Position numbers and translations under genes: made by a program | Shown here: positions 43,801 to 51,573 of the stretch, piece after piece | Layout of the letters: each line of letters opens with the position of its first letter | Position numbering within the stretch: the stretch's first letter is position 1 | Assembly: GCF_005405905.1 (NCBI RefSeq) | Contig: NZ_BJHU01000057.1 | Location: 267,543-331,542 of the forward strand | DNA from: Acidovorax sp. NB1 | GTDB taxonomy: Bacteria; Pseudomonadota; Gammaproteobacteria; Burkholderiales; Burkholderiaceae_C | Length of the DNA: 64,000 nucleotides | Direction of reading: 5' to 3' | The notes under the pieces: generated by a model | Database searches by the model: none | What the model saw: the letters and a program-made list of their open reading frames with translations, nothing else | Told to the model about the DNA's origin: nothing

Positions 43801-44648
43801 ATCACGATGCCGTCCACCGTGGTTTCGGCAATCGCACGCAGCCGCGACTCGCTCTGGCGCACCTTCATGAACATCTGCCGGTAGCGCAGGCCCGCATTGA
43901 TGGCCACCACCAGCAGGCCGATGACCACAGCCACCACCGCCACGGCCACAGCGAGCGAGGTGCTTTCGGCAGCGGCTAGCAGCACCAGTTCATCGGGTGC
44001 GTCGGTGAACCGCAGCGCCGCCATGCCCGTGTAGTGCATGCCCGCAATCGCCAGGCCCATCACCGCCCCGGCCGCGCTGTTCAGGTACAAGGGGCGCCAC
44101 TGCACCACACGCTCCAGCCCGAAGCGCACCCACAGCGCCACGATGGCCAGCAGCACCGCCACCAGCACCGAGGCCACAAACCCCCAGGGGTCGTAGCGCA
44201 TTACCGTGGCCCACTGCGAGGCGGCCATGCCGATGTAGTGCATGGCGCCAATGCCCGCACCCACCAGCACCCCGCCCACCACCAGGGCCATGCGGCCGAC
44301 CGTGCGGCGCATCAGGAGCCCCAGCGCAATCCACGAGGCGAGCACGCTGGGCAGCATGGACACCACCGTGGTGGCCGCATCAAATTGCCCGCGCGCGCAC
44401 ACGGCAAAGGCCAGCATGCCGATGAAGTGCATGGCCCAGATGCCCCCGCCCAGCGCCAGTGCGCCCGAGCCCCGGGCCATCTGGCGCATGAAGCCAGTGT
44501 CCGCCCGCCGGGCCAGTGCCGCCATCTGCAGTGCCAGCACCGAGGCCAGCACCGCCATCAGCACCGACAGGGCCACGAGCCAGGGGTCGTGCTTCGCCCA
44601 CAGCAGGGGGTAGGCCGGGGCGTTGGAGAGAAAAAAGGAGTCCAGCAT
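40887..44648 (-). CDS. MHYT-PAS hybrid sensor histidine kinase with receiver and Hpt domains
   Basis: A 1253-residue hybrid kinase. The N-terminal seven-helix MHYT domain (about 1-250) has the three motifs MHFIGM, MHYIGM and MHYTGM. Proteins with this domain are thought to sense gases or copper. About three PAS/PAC units follow (about 270-645). The kinase core has His667 in NMSHEIRTPMNA, then NLLGNALKFTQ and GTGLGTTISRQLVELMGG. A receiver domain has its Asp near 947 in LVLMDLQMPGMDG. A C-terminal Hpt domain has His1106 in LAHRLRGAAGN. ATG 44648 is preferred to an upstream TTG. It is coupled to the HD-GYP gene. Confidence 0.93.
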   Translation of the reverse strand: MLDSFFLSNAPAYPLLWAKHDPWLVALSVLMAVLASVLALQMAALARRADTGFMRQMARGSGALALGGGIWAMHFIGMLAFAVCARGQFDAATTVVSMLPSVLASWIALGLLMRRTVGRMALVVGGVLVGAGIGAMHYIGMAASQWATVMRYDPWGFVASVLVAVLLAIVALWVRFGLERVVQWRPLYLNSAAGAVMGLAIAGMHYTGMAALRFTDAPDELVLLAAAESTSLAVAVAVVAVVIGLLVVAINAGLRYRQMFMKVRQSESRLRAIAETTVDGIVMIDAQGVVQSFNAAAEHILGWPAAEVLGQNVSMLMPEPDRSLHDGYLQRYLGGQGGGVVGGSSREVRAVRRDGSTVPIRISVGRVQLDGDPLFVGFIGDLSQRHAMEQELRDSEQRLRSLMDNIPGVSFRCRYDADWTMLFISDAVTALTGWAPEDFLEGRVNFTQLTVPDEVPRLWNEVSAAIALRRPYHVEFGLVDRQGRMRWVSESGRPVVGAGGEVQWIDGVIMDMTGFKERNAEFESTVRAIDRALAVAEFDLQGHVITANANFRELMDYRLDEIVGQHHRMFCEPAYAQSAAYAEFWQQLREGRLDGGEYLRLGRDGRRIWIQATYNPIFDAQGRPFKVVKFATDLTQRRAMEHELRAAKDRAEQAAAARSTFLANMSHEIRTPMNAIIGFTEALLDTPMDAQQRRHLGTVQHSARSMLRLLNDILDTAKLEKGAVELEIADFSLPEVCDQILASLRIHAAKKRLELQCLTTEQVPPYLRGDALRLQQVLLNLLGNALKFTQRGHVLLRLDYRDGTLVVEVEDTGIGIAAQHLDRIFDPFAQADASTTRQFGGTGLGTTISRQLVELMGGSISVRSTLGVGTTFTVCLPLPLGQATEAVATTSHAVQLPPLRILAVDDVPANIELLQIHLDKGRHQTTVARDGEEAVAAFQSGRFDLVLMDLQMPGMDGLEATRRMRAFEQEQRRKPVPVIALSASVLEQDRRNARAAGMDGFASKPLEPARLFREIARVLKLQPDPATSGWGALTAASSLASLAPVPSPTAQAHTAIDWERGTRLWGQRALLRDAIARFVGDYEATPATLQALVARHDMDGARALAHRLRGAAGNLALAPMQTLAQRIEEAAHTLDRTALGSLVPALPAALLAVQQALAQELDAATASAPGVGQHMPLAPAQRAQADAAAQALQQALARSELAQPPLDELAQLLPADAMERLQEAIDTFDFDQALAQLQQLRTHWIDAPTENPV

Positions 44649-44784
44649 GGGGTTCGCCTGCGGCAATCAGGTCATCGCGCGGTGTTTGTCCGGGATTGTG
44701 AGGCCACCAGGGGCGGGACAAATCCTCCAATTCCCTCAGAACCTGCGCCCGCCCACACAGGGCACGCAAGCAGGTGCCAGCCGT

Positions 44785-46371
44785 TCAGTGCGCCACGACC
44801 TTGCCCCACTCGCGCTCATAGGTGTGCACCAGCGCCTGGTTGGACAGGCGGTTCACCTCGCCCGGCACACGCGCCATGTCGAGCGGAAAGTCGAACAGCA
44901 GCGGCAGCGTGTCGGCGCCCATGAACCGCAGGCCCTCCGGCAGCGCCTCGGGCACGCGCCAGGGTCGGCGGCTGGCGATGATGAAACCCCACTCGCCAAA
45001 GCTGGGCACATGCGCGTGGTACGGCGCTGTCGAGAGGCCCACGGATTCGATGGTCTGGACCACCGTCCAGTAGCTTTTGCGCGCCACCAGGGGCGAGGTG
45101 GTCTGCACCACCGCATAGCCACTGGCGGCCAGGCGCTTGTCCAGCAGCGCATAGAAGCTGTTGGTGTAGAGCTTGCCAATCGAGAAGTTGGTGGGGTCTG
45201 GAAAGTCCACCACGATCACATCGAACAGCTCGTCCGGCGCGCCCTGCTGCAACCAGCCAAACGCATCGGTGTTGACGATCTTCACCTTCGGGTTTTGCAG
45301 CGCATGGCCGTTGAGCTGCGCCAGACGCGGGTTCTCGCTGAAGATTTTTGTCATCGCCGGGTCCAGTTCCACCAGCGTCACGGACTCGACCGAGGGGTAC
45401 TTGAGGATCTCGCGCACCGCCATGCCGTCGCCGCCGCCCAGCACGGCCACGCGCTTGGCGGCGCCGTGGGCGGCCATGGCGGGGTGCACCAGGGCCTCGT
45501 GGTAGCGGTACTCGTCGCTCTCGGAGAACTGCAGGTTGCCGTTGAGGTAGAGCCGGTGCCCCGAGCGCCCCTGGGTGACCACAATGCGCTGGTAGGGCGA
45601 TGCCGTGCTGAACACGATGCGGTCCTGGTAGAACTTGTCCTCGGCAAAACTCGTGATGTGCTCGGCCCCCGCCAGCCCGGCCAGCAAGATGCCCAGCACC
45701 ATCACGCAGGCCACCAGGTGTGCCTTGAGCCGCCGCAGCTCATGCCGGAACAGCCACACCGCCCACAGCGCCACGGCCGCATTCATCACCCCGAACAGCA
45801 GCCCGGTGCGGATCAGCCCCAGTTGTGGCACCAGGAGCAGCGGGAACGCCATCGACACCGCCAGCGCGCCCAGGTAGTCGAACGTGAGCACCTGCGAAAC
45901 CAGGTCCTTGAGCGCCACGTTGCGCTTCAGGATACGCATGACCAGCGGGATCTCCAGCCCCACCAGCGTGCCCACCATCAGCACCATGCCGTACAGCAGA
46001 AACCGGAACGCGCCAGGCGTGTAGGCGTTGGCCAAAAAAAGTGTGGCCGGCAGCGCGCCGCCAATCAGCGCGACCAGCAGTTCGATGCGCAGGAAGTGCG
46101 CAGGCAGCTGCCGCTCAAAGTACCGCGACAGCCACGAGCCCACGCCCATGGCAAACAGGTAAGTGCCGATGATGGTGCTGAACTGCAGCACCGAGTCGCC
46201 CAGCACATAGGACGCCAGCGCCCCTGCCGCCAGCTCGTACAGCAGCCCGCATGCGGCCACGACAAAGACGCTGATGAGCAGGGCGATTTCGATGGGGCGG
46301 GGACCGGTCGGAGCGGCCGGGGCCTCGGGCGGGGAGGCAGAAGGGGTCAAGTCAGGTTCCAAGGCGGTCAC
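44785..46371 (-). CDS. membrane-bound polyamine aminopropyltransferase (spermidine synthase-like)
   Basis: A 528-residue protein with seven predicted membrane helices in residues 25-240 (for example ALLISVFVVAACGLLYELAAG). They are followed by a spermidine-synthase-type domain. The latter has HEALVHPAM, the nucleotide motif VAVLGGGDGMAVREIL, the acidic VTLVELDPAM, and DVIVVDFPDPTN. Soluble homologues transfer aminopropyl groups from decarboxylated AdoMet. It is the last gene of a four-gene run with DUF350, DUF4178 and SPFH genes. That combination recurs in many bacteria, and the true substrate there is unknown. Confidence 0.9.
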   Translation of the reverse strand: MTALEPDLTPSASPPEAPAAPTGPRPIEIALLISVFVVAACGLLYELAAGALASYVLGDSVLQFSTIIGTYLFAMGVGSWLSRYFERQLPAHFLRIELLVALIGGALPATLFLANAYTPGAFRFLLYGMVLMVGTLVGLEIPLVMRILKRNVALKDLVSQVLTFDYLGALAVSMAFPLLLVPQLGLIRTGLLFGVMNAAVALWAVWLFRHELRRLKAHLVACVMVLGILLAGLAGAEHITSFAEDKFYQDRIVFSTASPYQRIVVTQGRSGHRLYLNGNLQFSESDEYRYHEALVHPAMAAHGAAKRVAVLGGGDGMAVREILKYPSVESVTLVELDPAMTKIFSENPRLAQLNGHALQNPKVKIVNTDAFGWLQQGAPDELFDVIVVDFPDPTNFSIGKLYTNSFYALLDKRLAASGYAVVQTTSPLVARKSYWTVVQTIESVGLSTAPYHAHVPSFGEWGFIIASRRPWRVPEALPEGLRFMGADTLPLLFDFPLDMARVPGEVNRLSNQALVHTYEREWGKVVAH

Positions 46372-46417
46372 CAGCGCGCGCCTGTGGCAGGCGCGGCATC
46401 AGGCTGCGGGCAGGGGG

Positions 46418-46639
46418 TCAGTGGATCGCTGCCGCCACGATGATGCTGATGCCCAGGCACATCGCGGCCACCACCAAGCCCAGGGCCTGGTTTTGTTTTT
46501 CAACAATCTCACGCCACAGGTCGTAGGGCGTGATCTTGTCCACGATGACAAAACACAGCCAGAAGATGATGACGCCAATGACGGCGTAGAGGATGGACCC
46601 GAGAAACGCTGCGGGTTTGAGCCATTCGAATCCCATCAT
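46418..46639 (-). CDS. DUF350 family small membrane protein
   Basis: A 73-residue protein with two hydrophobic helices (FLGSILYAVIGVIIFWLCF and ALGLVVAAMCLGISIIVA) separated by the family's VDKITPYDLWREIVEKQN segment. The length and motif fit DUF350. The ATG at 46639 follows a clear AAGGAGAT ribosome binding site. It is located between the aminopropyltransferase and DUF4178 genes on the same strand. Its function is unknown. In Escherichia coli the DUF350 protein YjfL is also encoded in a cluster of stress-related genes. Confidence 0.9.
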   Translation of the reverse strand: MMGFEWLKPAAFLGSILYAVIGVIIFWLCFVIVDKITPYDLWREIVEKQNQALGLVVAAMCLGISIIVAAAIH

Positions 46640-46730
46640 GGTGTGATCTCCTTGGAAGGGTTGTCTGTCTATTAAAAAAGGGACGGGGCCGGGCGGTGCG
46701 CCTGCGACTTGCTTGCTTATTTGCTTGTTG

Positions 46731-48242
46731 CTACTTGTGGCTGCCGCCGGACGAGTACCCGCCATACGAGCCCCCCGAGCTGCGGTAGCTGGATGAGGAG
46801 CAATTTTCTACCCGGGGGTCGCAGCGGCTGCACCGGCTGAGCAGCAACAGCAGGATGAGGATGACGATCGCAAGCAGGATGATGGTGCCGCAGCCCAGGC
46901 CGGACTTGGCCACAAAAGGCCCCGGGTCGTCGCGCTGCAGCACGTCCTTCTTGTCTTCGAGCTTGAAGGCCTTGGCCACCGTGTCGCTGGACAGCTTGTC
47001 GCCCGCAGACCAGGTGATCTCGTTCGGGCTTTGCTCCATCGACAGCAGGCCCTTGCTGCTGGCAAAGTCGCGGTTGGTCGTCTTCTGCCCGCGCGTGACC
47101 TGCCAGTAGAACTCGCCCAGCACATAGGTTGTCTCGGCCTCGTAGGTGTACTTGAGGTCGTACTTGGTGCCCATGTAGGTGGCCGAGCGGCCCGTGGACG
47201 CCATCTGCGGTGCACCCGTGGTGGGGCGCACCATGCTCCAGCCTTCTTCCGAATCGACGAGAAACGCAAAACCGCGCTTCTGGTTGTAGAGCAGGTACTC
47301 GCTCCAGCCAAAGTGCTCGTCATCGCCGGGCTCCACCCCCATGCGGTGCTGAAAGCCCACCACCTGCCAGTGCACGCCCTGCAACTGGCCCTTGCTGCCC
47401 AGCGGGATCAGGGGCTGCACGGGTTCGTCCTGCTCGGCCGAGCGCAGCTCGCCGCCCACGCCGCTATCGAGGCTGATGATGCTGGCGCACGAGCCGCAGG
47501 TGATGCTCTTGGAGGTGGACAGCTGCACCTGCACCGGCGCACCGCAGTGCGGGCAGTTGAACTGGCGGCCTTTTTCGTCCTTCGCGGATTCGTCTTTCAG
47601 GCCTTTGAGCTGCAGGTCTTCGAGCAGCACGGACTTGCCGCGCTCGACGTTGGGCGGGGTATGGCCGTAGTCGATGCTGACCACCTCGCCATCGGCACTC
47701 CTCAGCTCGACCATGCCGAACGGCTGGCCCAGCGGCGGCAACTTGGGCAACTCGCCCTGGGCCGAAATCAGCTGCGCCTGGCCGGTGTAGGCCACGCTGT
47801 AGGGTTTGCCGTTGATGGCCGTGGTGGTGCCGATGCGGAAGCGCTCGGGCGCGGGCATCTCACGGCCCGGGTCGATGGTCCGGGTGAAGACATAGGCGCC
47901 GTTGTCCTCGCCCAACGTGGCCAGCGTGCCATCGTTCAGGAAGGCGGCCCACTCGGTCCACGTACCCGCATCACCCTTGTACTGCAGGCGGCCGATGAGG
48001 GTGAAGGGCTCCTCTTTGCCATCAAGCTGGATGCGCCCGCTGGCCATGAGCTGCAGCGGGCTGTGGTCGTCGAACAGCTCGGCCATCTTGCCCAGGCGCG
48101 TGAGCACCTCGCCGCTGCGCACCACGGTGCTCTGGCAGTAGCCACACACGGCGTGCGTGGACTGCGCGCTCTTGAACTCCACCGGCGCGCCGCAGCCAGG
48201 GCAGGGCGCGCGGTAATAGCGCTGGGTGGGGTCGGTGGCCAT
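46731..48242 (-). CDS. DUF4178 protein with two zinc ribbons and C-terminal membrane anchor
   Basis: A 503-residue protein. The N-terminal zinc ribbon is CPGCGAPVEF with CGYCQS. A second ribbon lies near the middle (CPHCGAPVQV with CGSCAS). Each is associated with a DUF4178-like beta domain (SVAYTGQAQLIS, HWQVVGFQHRMG). Near the C-terminus is a membrane helix (TIILLAIVILILLLLLS), then a Cys-rich stretch and a Ser/Gly/Tyr-rich tail (YRSSGGSYGGYSSGGSHK). It lies between SPFH and DUF350 genes. The function is unknown; the two ribbons suggest a metal- or partner-binding role at the membrane. Confidence 0.88.
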   Translation of the reverse strand: MATDPTQRYYRAPCPGCGAPVEFKSAQSTHAVCGYCQSTVVRSGEVLTRLGKMAELFDDHSPLQLMASGRIQLDGKEEPFTLIGRLQYKGDAGTWTEWAAFLNDGTLATLGEDNGAYVFTRTIDPGREMPAPERFRIGTTTAINGKPYSVAYTGQAQLISAQGELPKLPPLGQPFGMVELRSADGEVVSIDYGHTPPNVERGKSVLLEDLQLKGLKDESAKDEKGRQFNCPHCGAPVQVQLSTSKSITCGSCASIISLDSGVGGELRSAEQDEPVQPLIPLGSKGQLQGVHWQVVGFQHRMGVEPGDDEHFGWSEYLLYNQKRGFAFLVDSEEGWSMVRPTTGAPQMASTGRSATYMGTKYDLKYTYEAETTYVLGEFYWQVTRGQKTTNRDFASSKGLLSMEQSPNEITWSAGDKLSSDTVAKAFKLEDKKDVLQRDDPGPFVAKSGLGCGTIILLAIVILILLLLLSRCSRCDPRVENCSSSSYRSSGGSYGGYSSGGSHK

Positions 48243-48371
48243 CGTGTGGAGTGTCCTGCCTGCGCCGCATCACGCGGCTTTGGGGCTTTTCAGGCCCCTT
48301 GCGCGCGTCCCTCCTGCGAAGACAGCTATATTTATGATAGCAATTGAATCACGAGGTGTGTGACGCCTTAG

Positions 48372-49412
48372 TCAGACCAGCTTCTTGAGCAGCTCGGCCT
48401 TCTTGGTGTCGAATTCTTCCTGCGTGAGGATGCCCTTGGACTTGAGGTCGCCCAGCTTTTCGAGCGTGGCCATCACTTCTTCGGGCTTCACACCCACCGG
48501 GGCGGCTGCAGCCTGCGCTGCGGGAGCCGCCGGGGCCTGCAGGCCTTGCTGCAGGTTCTGCGCCAGCACCTGGCCCAGCGCCACGCCCGCGCCCAGGCCC
48601 ATGGCATCGCCCGCAATGCCGCCGCCACCACCGCTGGCTTCGGCAAACTTGGGGATGGCCTGGGCCGTCTGGTACTGCATGAACTTGGCCATGTCGTTGC
48701 CGACCATGCCCATGCCGATCTTCTGGTCAAGGATCTTCTGCAGCTCTTCGGGCAGCGAGACGTTCTGCACCGTGAGGGACTCGATCAGGATGCCCAGCTT
48801 GGCAAAGATGGGCGCGAGTTCCTTGGTCAGCGCATCGGCAAACATGACCTGGTTGGCCGCCAGGTCCAGGAACGGCAGGCCGCTGCCCGCAATGGCGTTG
48901 CTGATGTTCTGCAGCACCATGCCGCGCAGCTGGCCTTCCAGGTCCGCCACGGGGTAAGACTCGCGCGTGCCCGAGATCTCGGTGTGGAACAGCTTGGGGT
49001 CGGCAATGCGGAAGGCGTAGTTGCCGAATGCGCGCAGGCGCACGGCGCCAAAGTCCTTGTCGCGGATCGTGATGGGCTGGGGCGTGCCCCACTTCTGGTC
49101 GATCTGCTGGCGTGTGCTGAAGAAGTACACGTCGCTCTTGAAGGGGGACTCGAAGAGCTTGTCCCAGTTCTTGAGGTACGTGAGCACCGGCAGCGTCTGC
49201 GTGGTGAGCTTGTAGGTGCCGGGGCCGAAGACGTCGGCCACCTGGCCTTCGTTCACAAAAATCGCCATCTGCGATTCACGCACCACCAGCGTGCCGCCGT
49301 TCTGGATTTCCATGCCGGCCATGGGGTAGCGCCAGGCCAGCGTGCCGTCCCCCTCCTCGGTCCACTGAATGATGTCAATGAACTGTTTCTTGATGAAGTC
49401 CATGAGGGCCAT
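48372..49412 (-). CDS. SPFH domain protein with C-terminal SHOCT-like segment (YdjI-type)
   Basis: A 346-residue SPFH/band-7 relative of the virion-core-protein-like YdjI group. It starts MALMDFIKKQFIDIIQW and contains NGGTLVVRESQMAIFVNEGQ and FGPGTYKLTTQTLPVL, typical of that group. A long amphipathic central part is followed by a Gly-rich and Ala/Pro-rich linker. The C-terminal EKLGDLKSKGILTQEEFDTKK is a SHOCT-like short helical module. ATG 49412 is chosen; another ATG lies 12 bases upstream. It is the first gene of the DUF4178-DUF350-aminopropyltransferase unit and probably scaffolds it at the membrane. Confidence 0.9.
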   Translation of the reverse strand: MALMDFIKKQFIDIIQWTEEGDGTLAWRYPMAGMEIQNGGTLVVRESQMAIFVNEGQVADVFGPGTYKLTTQTLPVLTYLKNWDKLFESPFKSDVYFFSTRQQIDQKWGTPQPITIRDKDFGAVRLRAFGNYAFRIADPKLFHTEISGTRESYPVADLEGQLRGMVLQNISNAIAGSGLPFLDLAANQVMFADALTKELAPIFAKLGILIESLTVQNVSLPEELQKILDQKIGMGMVGNDMAKFMQYQTAQAIPKFAEASGGGGGIAGDAMGLGAGVALGQVLAQNLQQGLQAPAAPAAQAAAAPVGVKPEEVMATLEKLGDLKSKGILTQEEFDTKKAELLKKLV

Positions 49413-49503
49413 GTGTGCTCCCAAAGCAAAAGAGGGGGTTGAAAAGAGCGGCCATCATAGCAACGGGGGCTTTGGTGGCAGCGGCTTTTTTCAGCCCTTG
49501 AAC

Positions 49504-49517
49504 GTGAACTAGTTCAC
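49504..49517. promoter_or_regulatory. perfect 14-bp palindrome upstream of the SPFH operon
   Basis: GTGAACTAGTTCAC is self-complementary and lies about 92 bases upstream of the SPFH start and 168 bases upstream of the DUF2061 start, in opposite directions. It looks like an operator for a dimeric regulator. No regulator gene is adjacent. Confidence 0.45.
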
Positions 49518-49684
49518 ACGCAGAACCAGTCTGTTTGGGATAAACGCCTTGGCGCTTCGCACAGCGTCATTGGATAGCGGCTATCTGCGCTTTAGCGATG
49601 ATCAATTGGCCTTTGCTATTGCGAATCACTACCATTTCTCCATCGCTGCACACCCCCCGCAGCCTGAAGAACAAGGAACCCGCC

Positions 49685-49957
49685 ATGTCCCACATCCGCC
49701 GCGTTGCCCGCCAGAACCAAACCATGCTGATGAAGACGGCCAGCTACTACCTGATCCACATCTGCGTGGCCGCCCTGGTGGCCTATGCCGTCACTGGCAA
49801 CCTGTGGGCCTCGCTCACCCTGAGCCTGCTGGAGCCCACGGTGCAGGCGGTCGCTTTCTTCTTTCATGAAAAGGCGTGGGACCGGGTGGGTCGTCGCGCT
49901 GCACGTCAAAGCGCCACCCCATCGCCCAGCAACAACCCCGCTACTCAGGGCGCCTGA
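49685..49957 (+). CDS. DUF2061 family membrane protein
   Basis: A 90-residue protein starting MSHIRRVARQNQTMLMKTAS, with two hydrophobic helices (YYLIHICVAALVAYAVTG and LWASLTLSLLEPTVQAVAFF). The family end FHEKAWDRVGRR is present. DUF2061 proteins are small inner-membrane proteins of unknown function, sometimes linked to sulfur assimilation genes or chaperone-like roles. AAGGAA about 10 bases upstream is a plausible ribosome binding site; the open frame extends further upstream without family sequence. Confidence 0.85.
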   Translation: MSHIRRVARQNQTMLMKTASYYLIHICVAALVAYAVTGNLWASLTLSLLEPTVQAVAFFFHEKAWDRVGRRAARQSATPSPSNNPATQGA

Positions 49958-49981
49958 ACATCGTCATCGAGGATCACCACC

Positions 49982-50077
49982 ATGCACACCATTCCACTGC
50001 GCAGCCGCACCGCCACCGGCTTGGCCTTTCAACGCTGGCTGGTCCAGCGCCTCGCGGGGCTGGCCCATGGCGGCTGA
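49982..50077 (+). CDS. possible small protein (31 residues)
   Basis: A short ORF starting MHTIPLRSRTATGLAF and ending with an amphipathic, Arg-containing QRWLVQRLAGLAHGG. It follows the DUF2061 gene by 24 bases, with a weak GAGGA upstream of the ATG. I cannot confirm a family. The length, the amphipathic C-terminal half and the position make it a candidate small protein, but chance is a real alternative. Confidence 0.3.
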   Translation: MHTIPLRSRTATGLAFQRWLVQRLAGLAHGG

Positions 50078-50116
50078 GCCCGCTTCAGTGCCTTGAGGCT
50101 GGCCTCAGAAACAACC

Positions 50117-50137
50117 ATGCCCCGTCTGGCGGGGCAT
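50117..50137 (-). terminator. weak terminator after the flagellar-rod-like gene
   Basis: ATGCCCCG and CGGGGCAT form an 8-bp stem with a five-base loop. On the minus strand it is followed by GGTTGTTTC, a poor T-tract. It lies 55 bases beyond the stop of the gene at 50193. Confidence 0.35.
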
Positions 50138-50192
50138 GTGGGGATGGGGTGAGGCGGTGCGCAGAGAAGAGAACCGCTGGACAAGCCTCGGC

Positions 50193-50498
50193 TCAGGCTT
50201 TCACATCCAGCAAGGAGCCCATCATTTCGTCCTGCGTTTTGATGGTCTGCAGATTGGCCTTGAAAGCGTAGGTGGCGGACATCTGTTCCACCGCTTCCTG
50301 CTCCAGCGCCACGCCCTTGGCGTCCTGTTCGCGCTGCACGGTGGCGCGCACGCCGGCGCTTTCGGCCACTTCTTCTTGTGCAACCACCTCGCGGCGGTAA
50401 CCGGGGGTGTTCATGTTGGCCACGTTGTTGGCCGACGCGTCCAGCCGCAACTGGGCGGCCTGAAGGCCTGAACTGCCGATGGAGGAAATACTGGCCAT
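50193..50498 (-). CDS. flagellar basal-body rod-like protein (FlgC/FlgB type), orphan
   Basis: A 101-residue protein with the N-terminal rod/hook signature SSGLQAAQLRLDASANNVANMNTPGY and a C-terminal helix (QTIKTQDEMMGSLLDVKA) like the flagellar rod C-terminal domain. Rod and hook proteins assemble by pairing those two helices. At 101 residues it keeps both ends but lacks most of the middle of FlgC (about 135). No other flagellar genes are near, so it is an orphan. ATG 50498 is chosen as the start of the signature (MASISSIGSSG); the upstream frame has no family sequence. Confidence 0.8.
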   Translation of the reverse strand: MASISSIGSSGLQAAQLRLDASANNVANMNTPGYRREVVAQEEVAESAGVRATVQREQDAKGVALEQEAVEQMSATYAFKANLQTIKTQDEMMGSLLDVKA

Positions 50499-50592
50499 GG
50501 GCGCTGCTCCCGATGTCACACAATGTTGCAAAGAAGTCGAATTGTCCGCCTCGCCACGGCCGCTGGCAAGCCGCAGCCCCGCAATGCCCCTG

Positions 50593-51573
50593 TCAGCGAC
50601 CGGGGCGGTGCGCGTCTTCCAGGCATTGCGCAAACGCCTGGGCCGCGCGGGCGGGCGCGGGCGAGCGGCGCATCAGGCTCACAAACTGGCAGTGGTAGTG
50701 GAACAGCGCCGGGTTCACCGCCTGCATGCGGCCCTGGCGCTCAAAGGCTTCGGCGTAGTGGTCGGGCAAGAACCCGAGAAAGCGGCCCGACAGGATCAGC
50801 GTGGCGATGGACTCCTGGTCAAACCCCGTGGCCGCGCGCTGCAGCCGGGCTTGGTGGCTCAGCTCCATGTTGGGCGAGTGGTAGCCCAGCCCCGCAAACT
50901 GGTAGCCGCGCACGGCGTGCCAGTCGGCCGGGGGCGCAGCCGCCCCGAACAGCGGGTGGCCCGCTCCGCAATACAGCAGCATGGTCTCGCCAAACAGGTC
51001 GGCGTAGGCCAGGCTTTGCGAGCTGCGGTGCGCGGGGATGATGCCTACCTGGTAGCTGCCGTCGATCACGCCGCGCTCGATGGCGTTGATGGAGCCCACA
51101 TGCAGCTGCAACTGCACATCGGGCGCCTGGGCGGTGAAGGCGGCAATCGCCTCGCCAATGCGGGCGGCCGGGTTGCTGGCGGTCTTGTCGAACACCGCCA
51201 CGGCCAGCTGCCCGCCCATGCGCGAATGGATGTCGTCCACGCTGTCGCGAAAGCTGCGCACCGAGGCCAGCAGGCGCAGGGTTTCGTCATACACCCGCTG
51301 CCCCTCGGCCGTCAGCGCAAACCCCGCCCGCCCCCGGCGGCACAGCGTGAGGCCCAGGCGGGCTTCCAGGTCCTTGATGTGGCGGCTGACGGTGCTGGTG
51401 CCGATGTTCAGTTCCAGCTCGGCGGCCGACATGCCGCCGCACTCCACCACGCTCTTGAAGACCTGCAGAAGCCGCAAGTCCATGTCGCTGAGCTGGCCCA
51501 GCACGGCGCGGTGTTTGCCCGGTGCGGCAGGCACGGAGATTTGGGGGGTTGGAGCGGGGTCTTTTACTTGCAT
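50593..51573 (-). CDS. LysR-family regulator of the beta-alanine catabolic genes
   Basis: A 326-residue LysR protein. The HTH is displaced by about 30 residues from the first ATG (LSDMDLRLLQVFKSVVECGG, then TSTVSRHIKDLEARLG), so a start at Met31 (51483) is also possible. The effector domain follows normally. It is divergent from the aminotransferase gene at 51714 across a 140-base AT-rich region (ATTGATATTGGATTATTTG) that should hold its binding site. By context it responds to beta-alanine or a downstream semialdehyde. Confidence 0.88.
   Translation of the reverse strand: MQVKDPAPTPQISVPAAPGKHRAVLGQLSDMDLRLLQVFKSVVECGGMSAAELELNIGTSTVSRHIKDLEARLGLTLCRRGRAGFALTAEGQRVYDETLRLLASVRSFRDSVDDIHSRMGGQLAVAVFDKTASNPAARIGEAIAAFTAQAPDVQLQLHVGSINAIERGVIDGSYQVGIIPAHRSSQSLAYADLFGETMLLYCGAGHPLFGAAAPPADWHAVRGYQFAGLGYHSPNMELSHQARLQRAATGFDQESIATLILSGRFLGFLPDHYAEAFERQGRMQAVNPALFHYHCQFVSLMRRSPAPARAAQAFAQCLEDAHRPGR

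Noticed and set aside
48323..48352. Fragment AGCTATATTTATGATAGCAATTG as a full dispersed repeat
   Set aside because: Only the AT-rich end is present; the GCGC/GGC part is missing, so it is at most a remnant.
49575..49625. Another copy of the TATAGCTAT repeat (GATAGCGGCTATC, then GCGCTTTAGCG)
   Set aside because: Block order and spacing match poorly; it could be chance similarity in a short AT-richer stretch.
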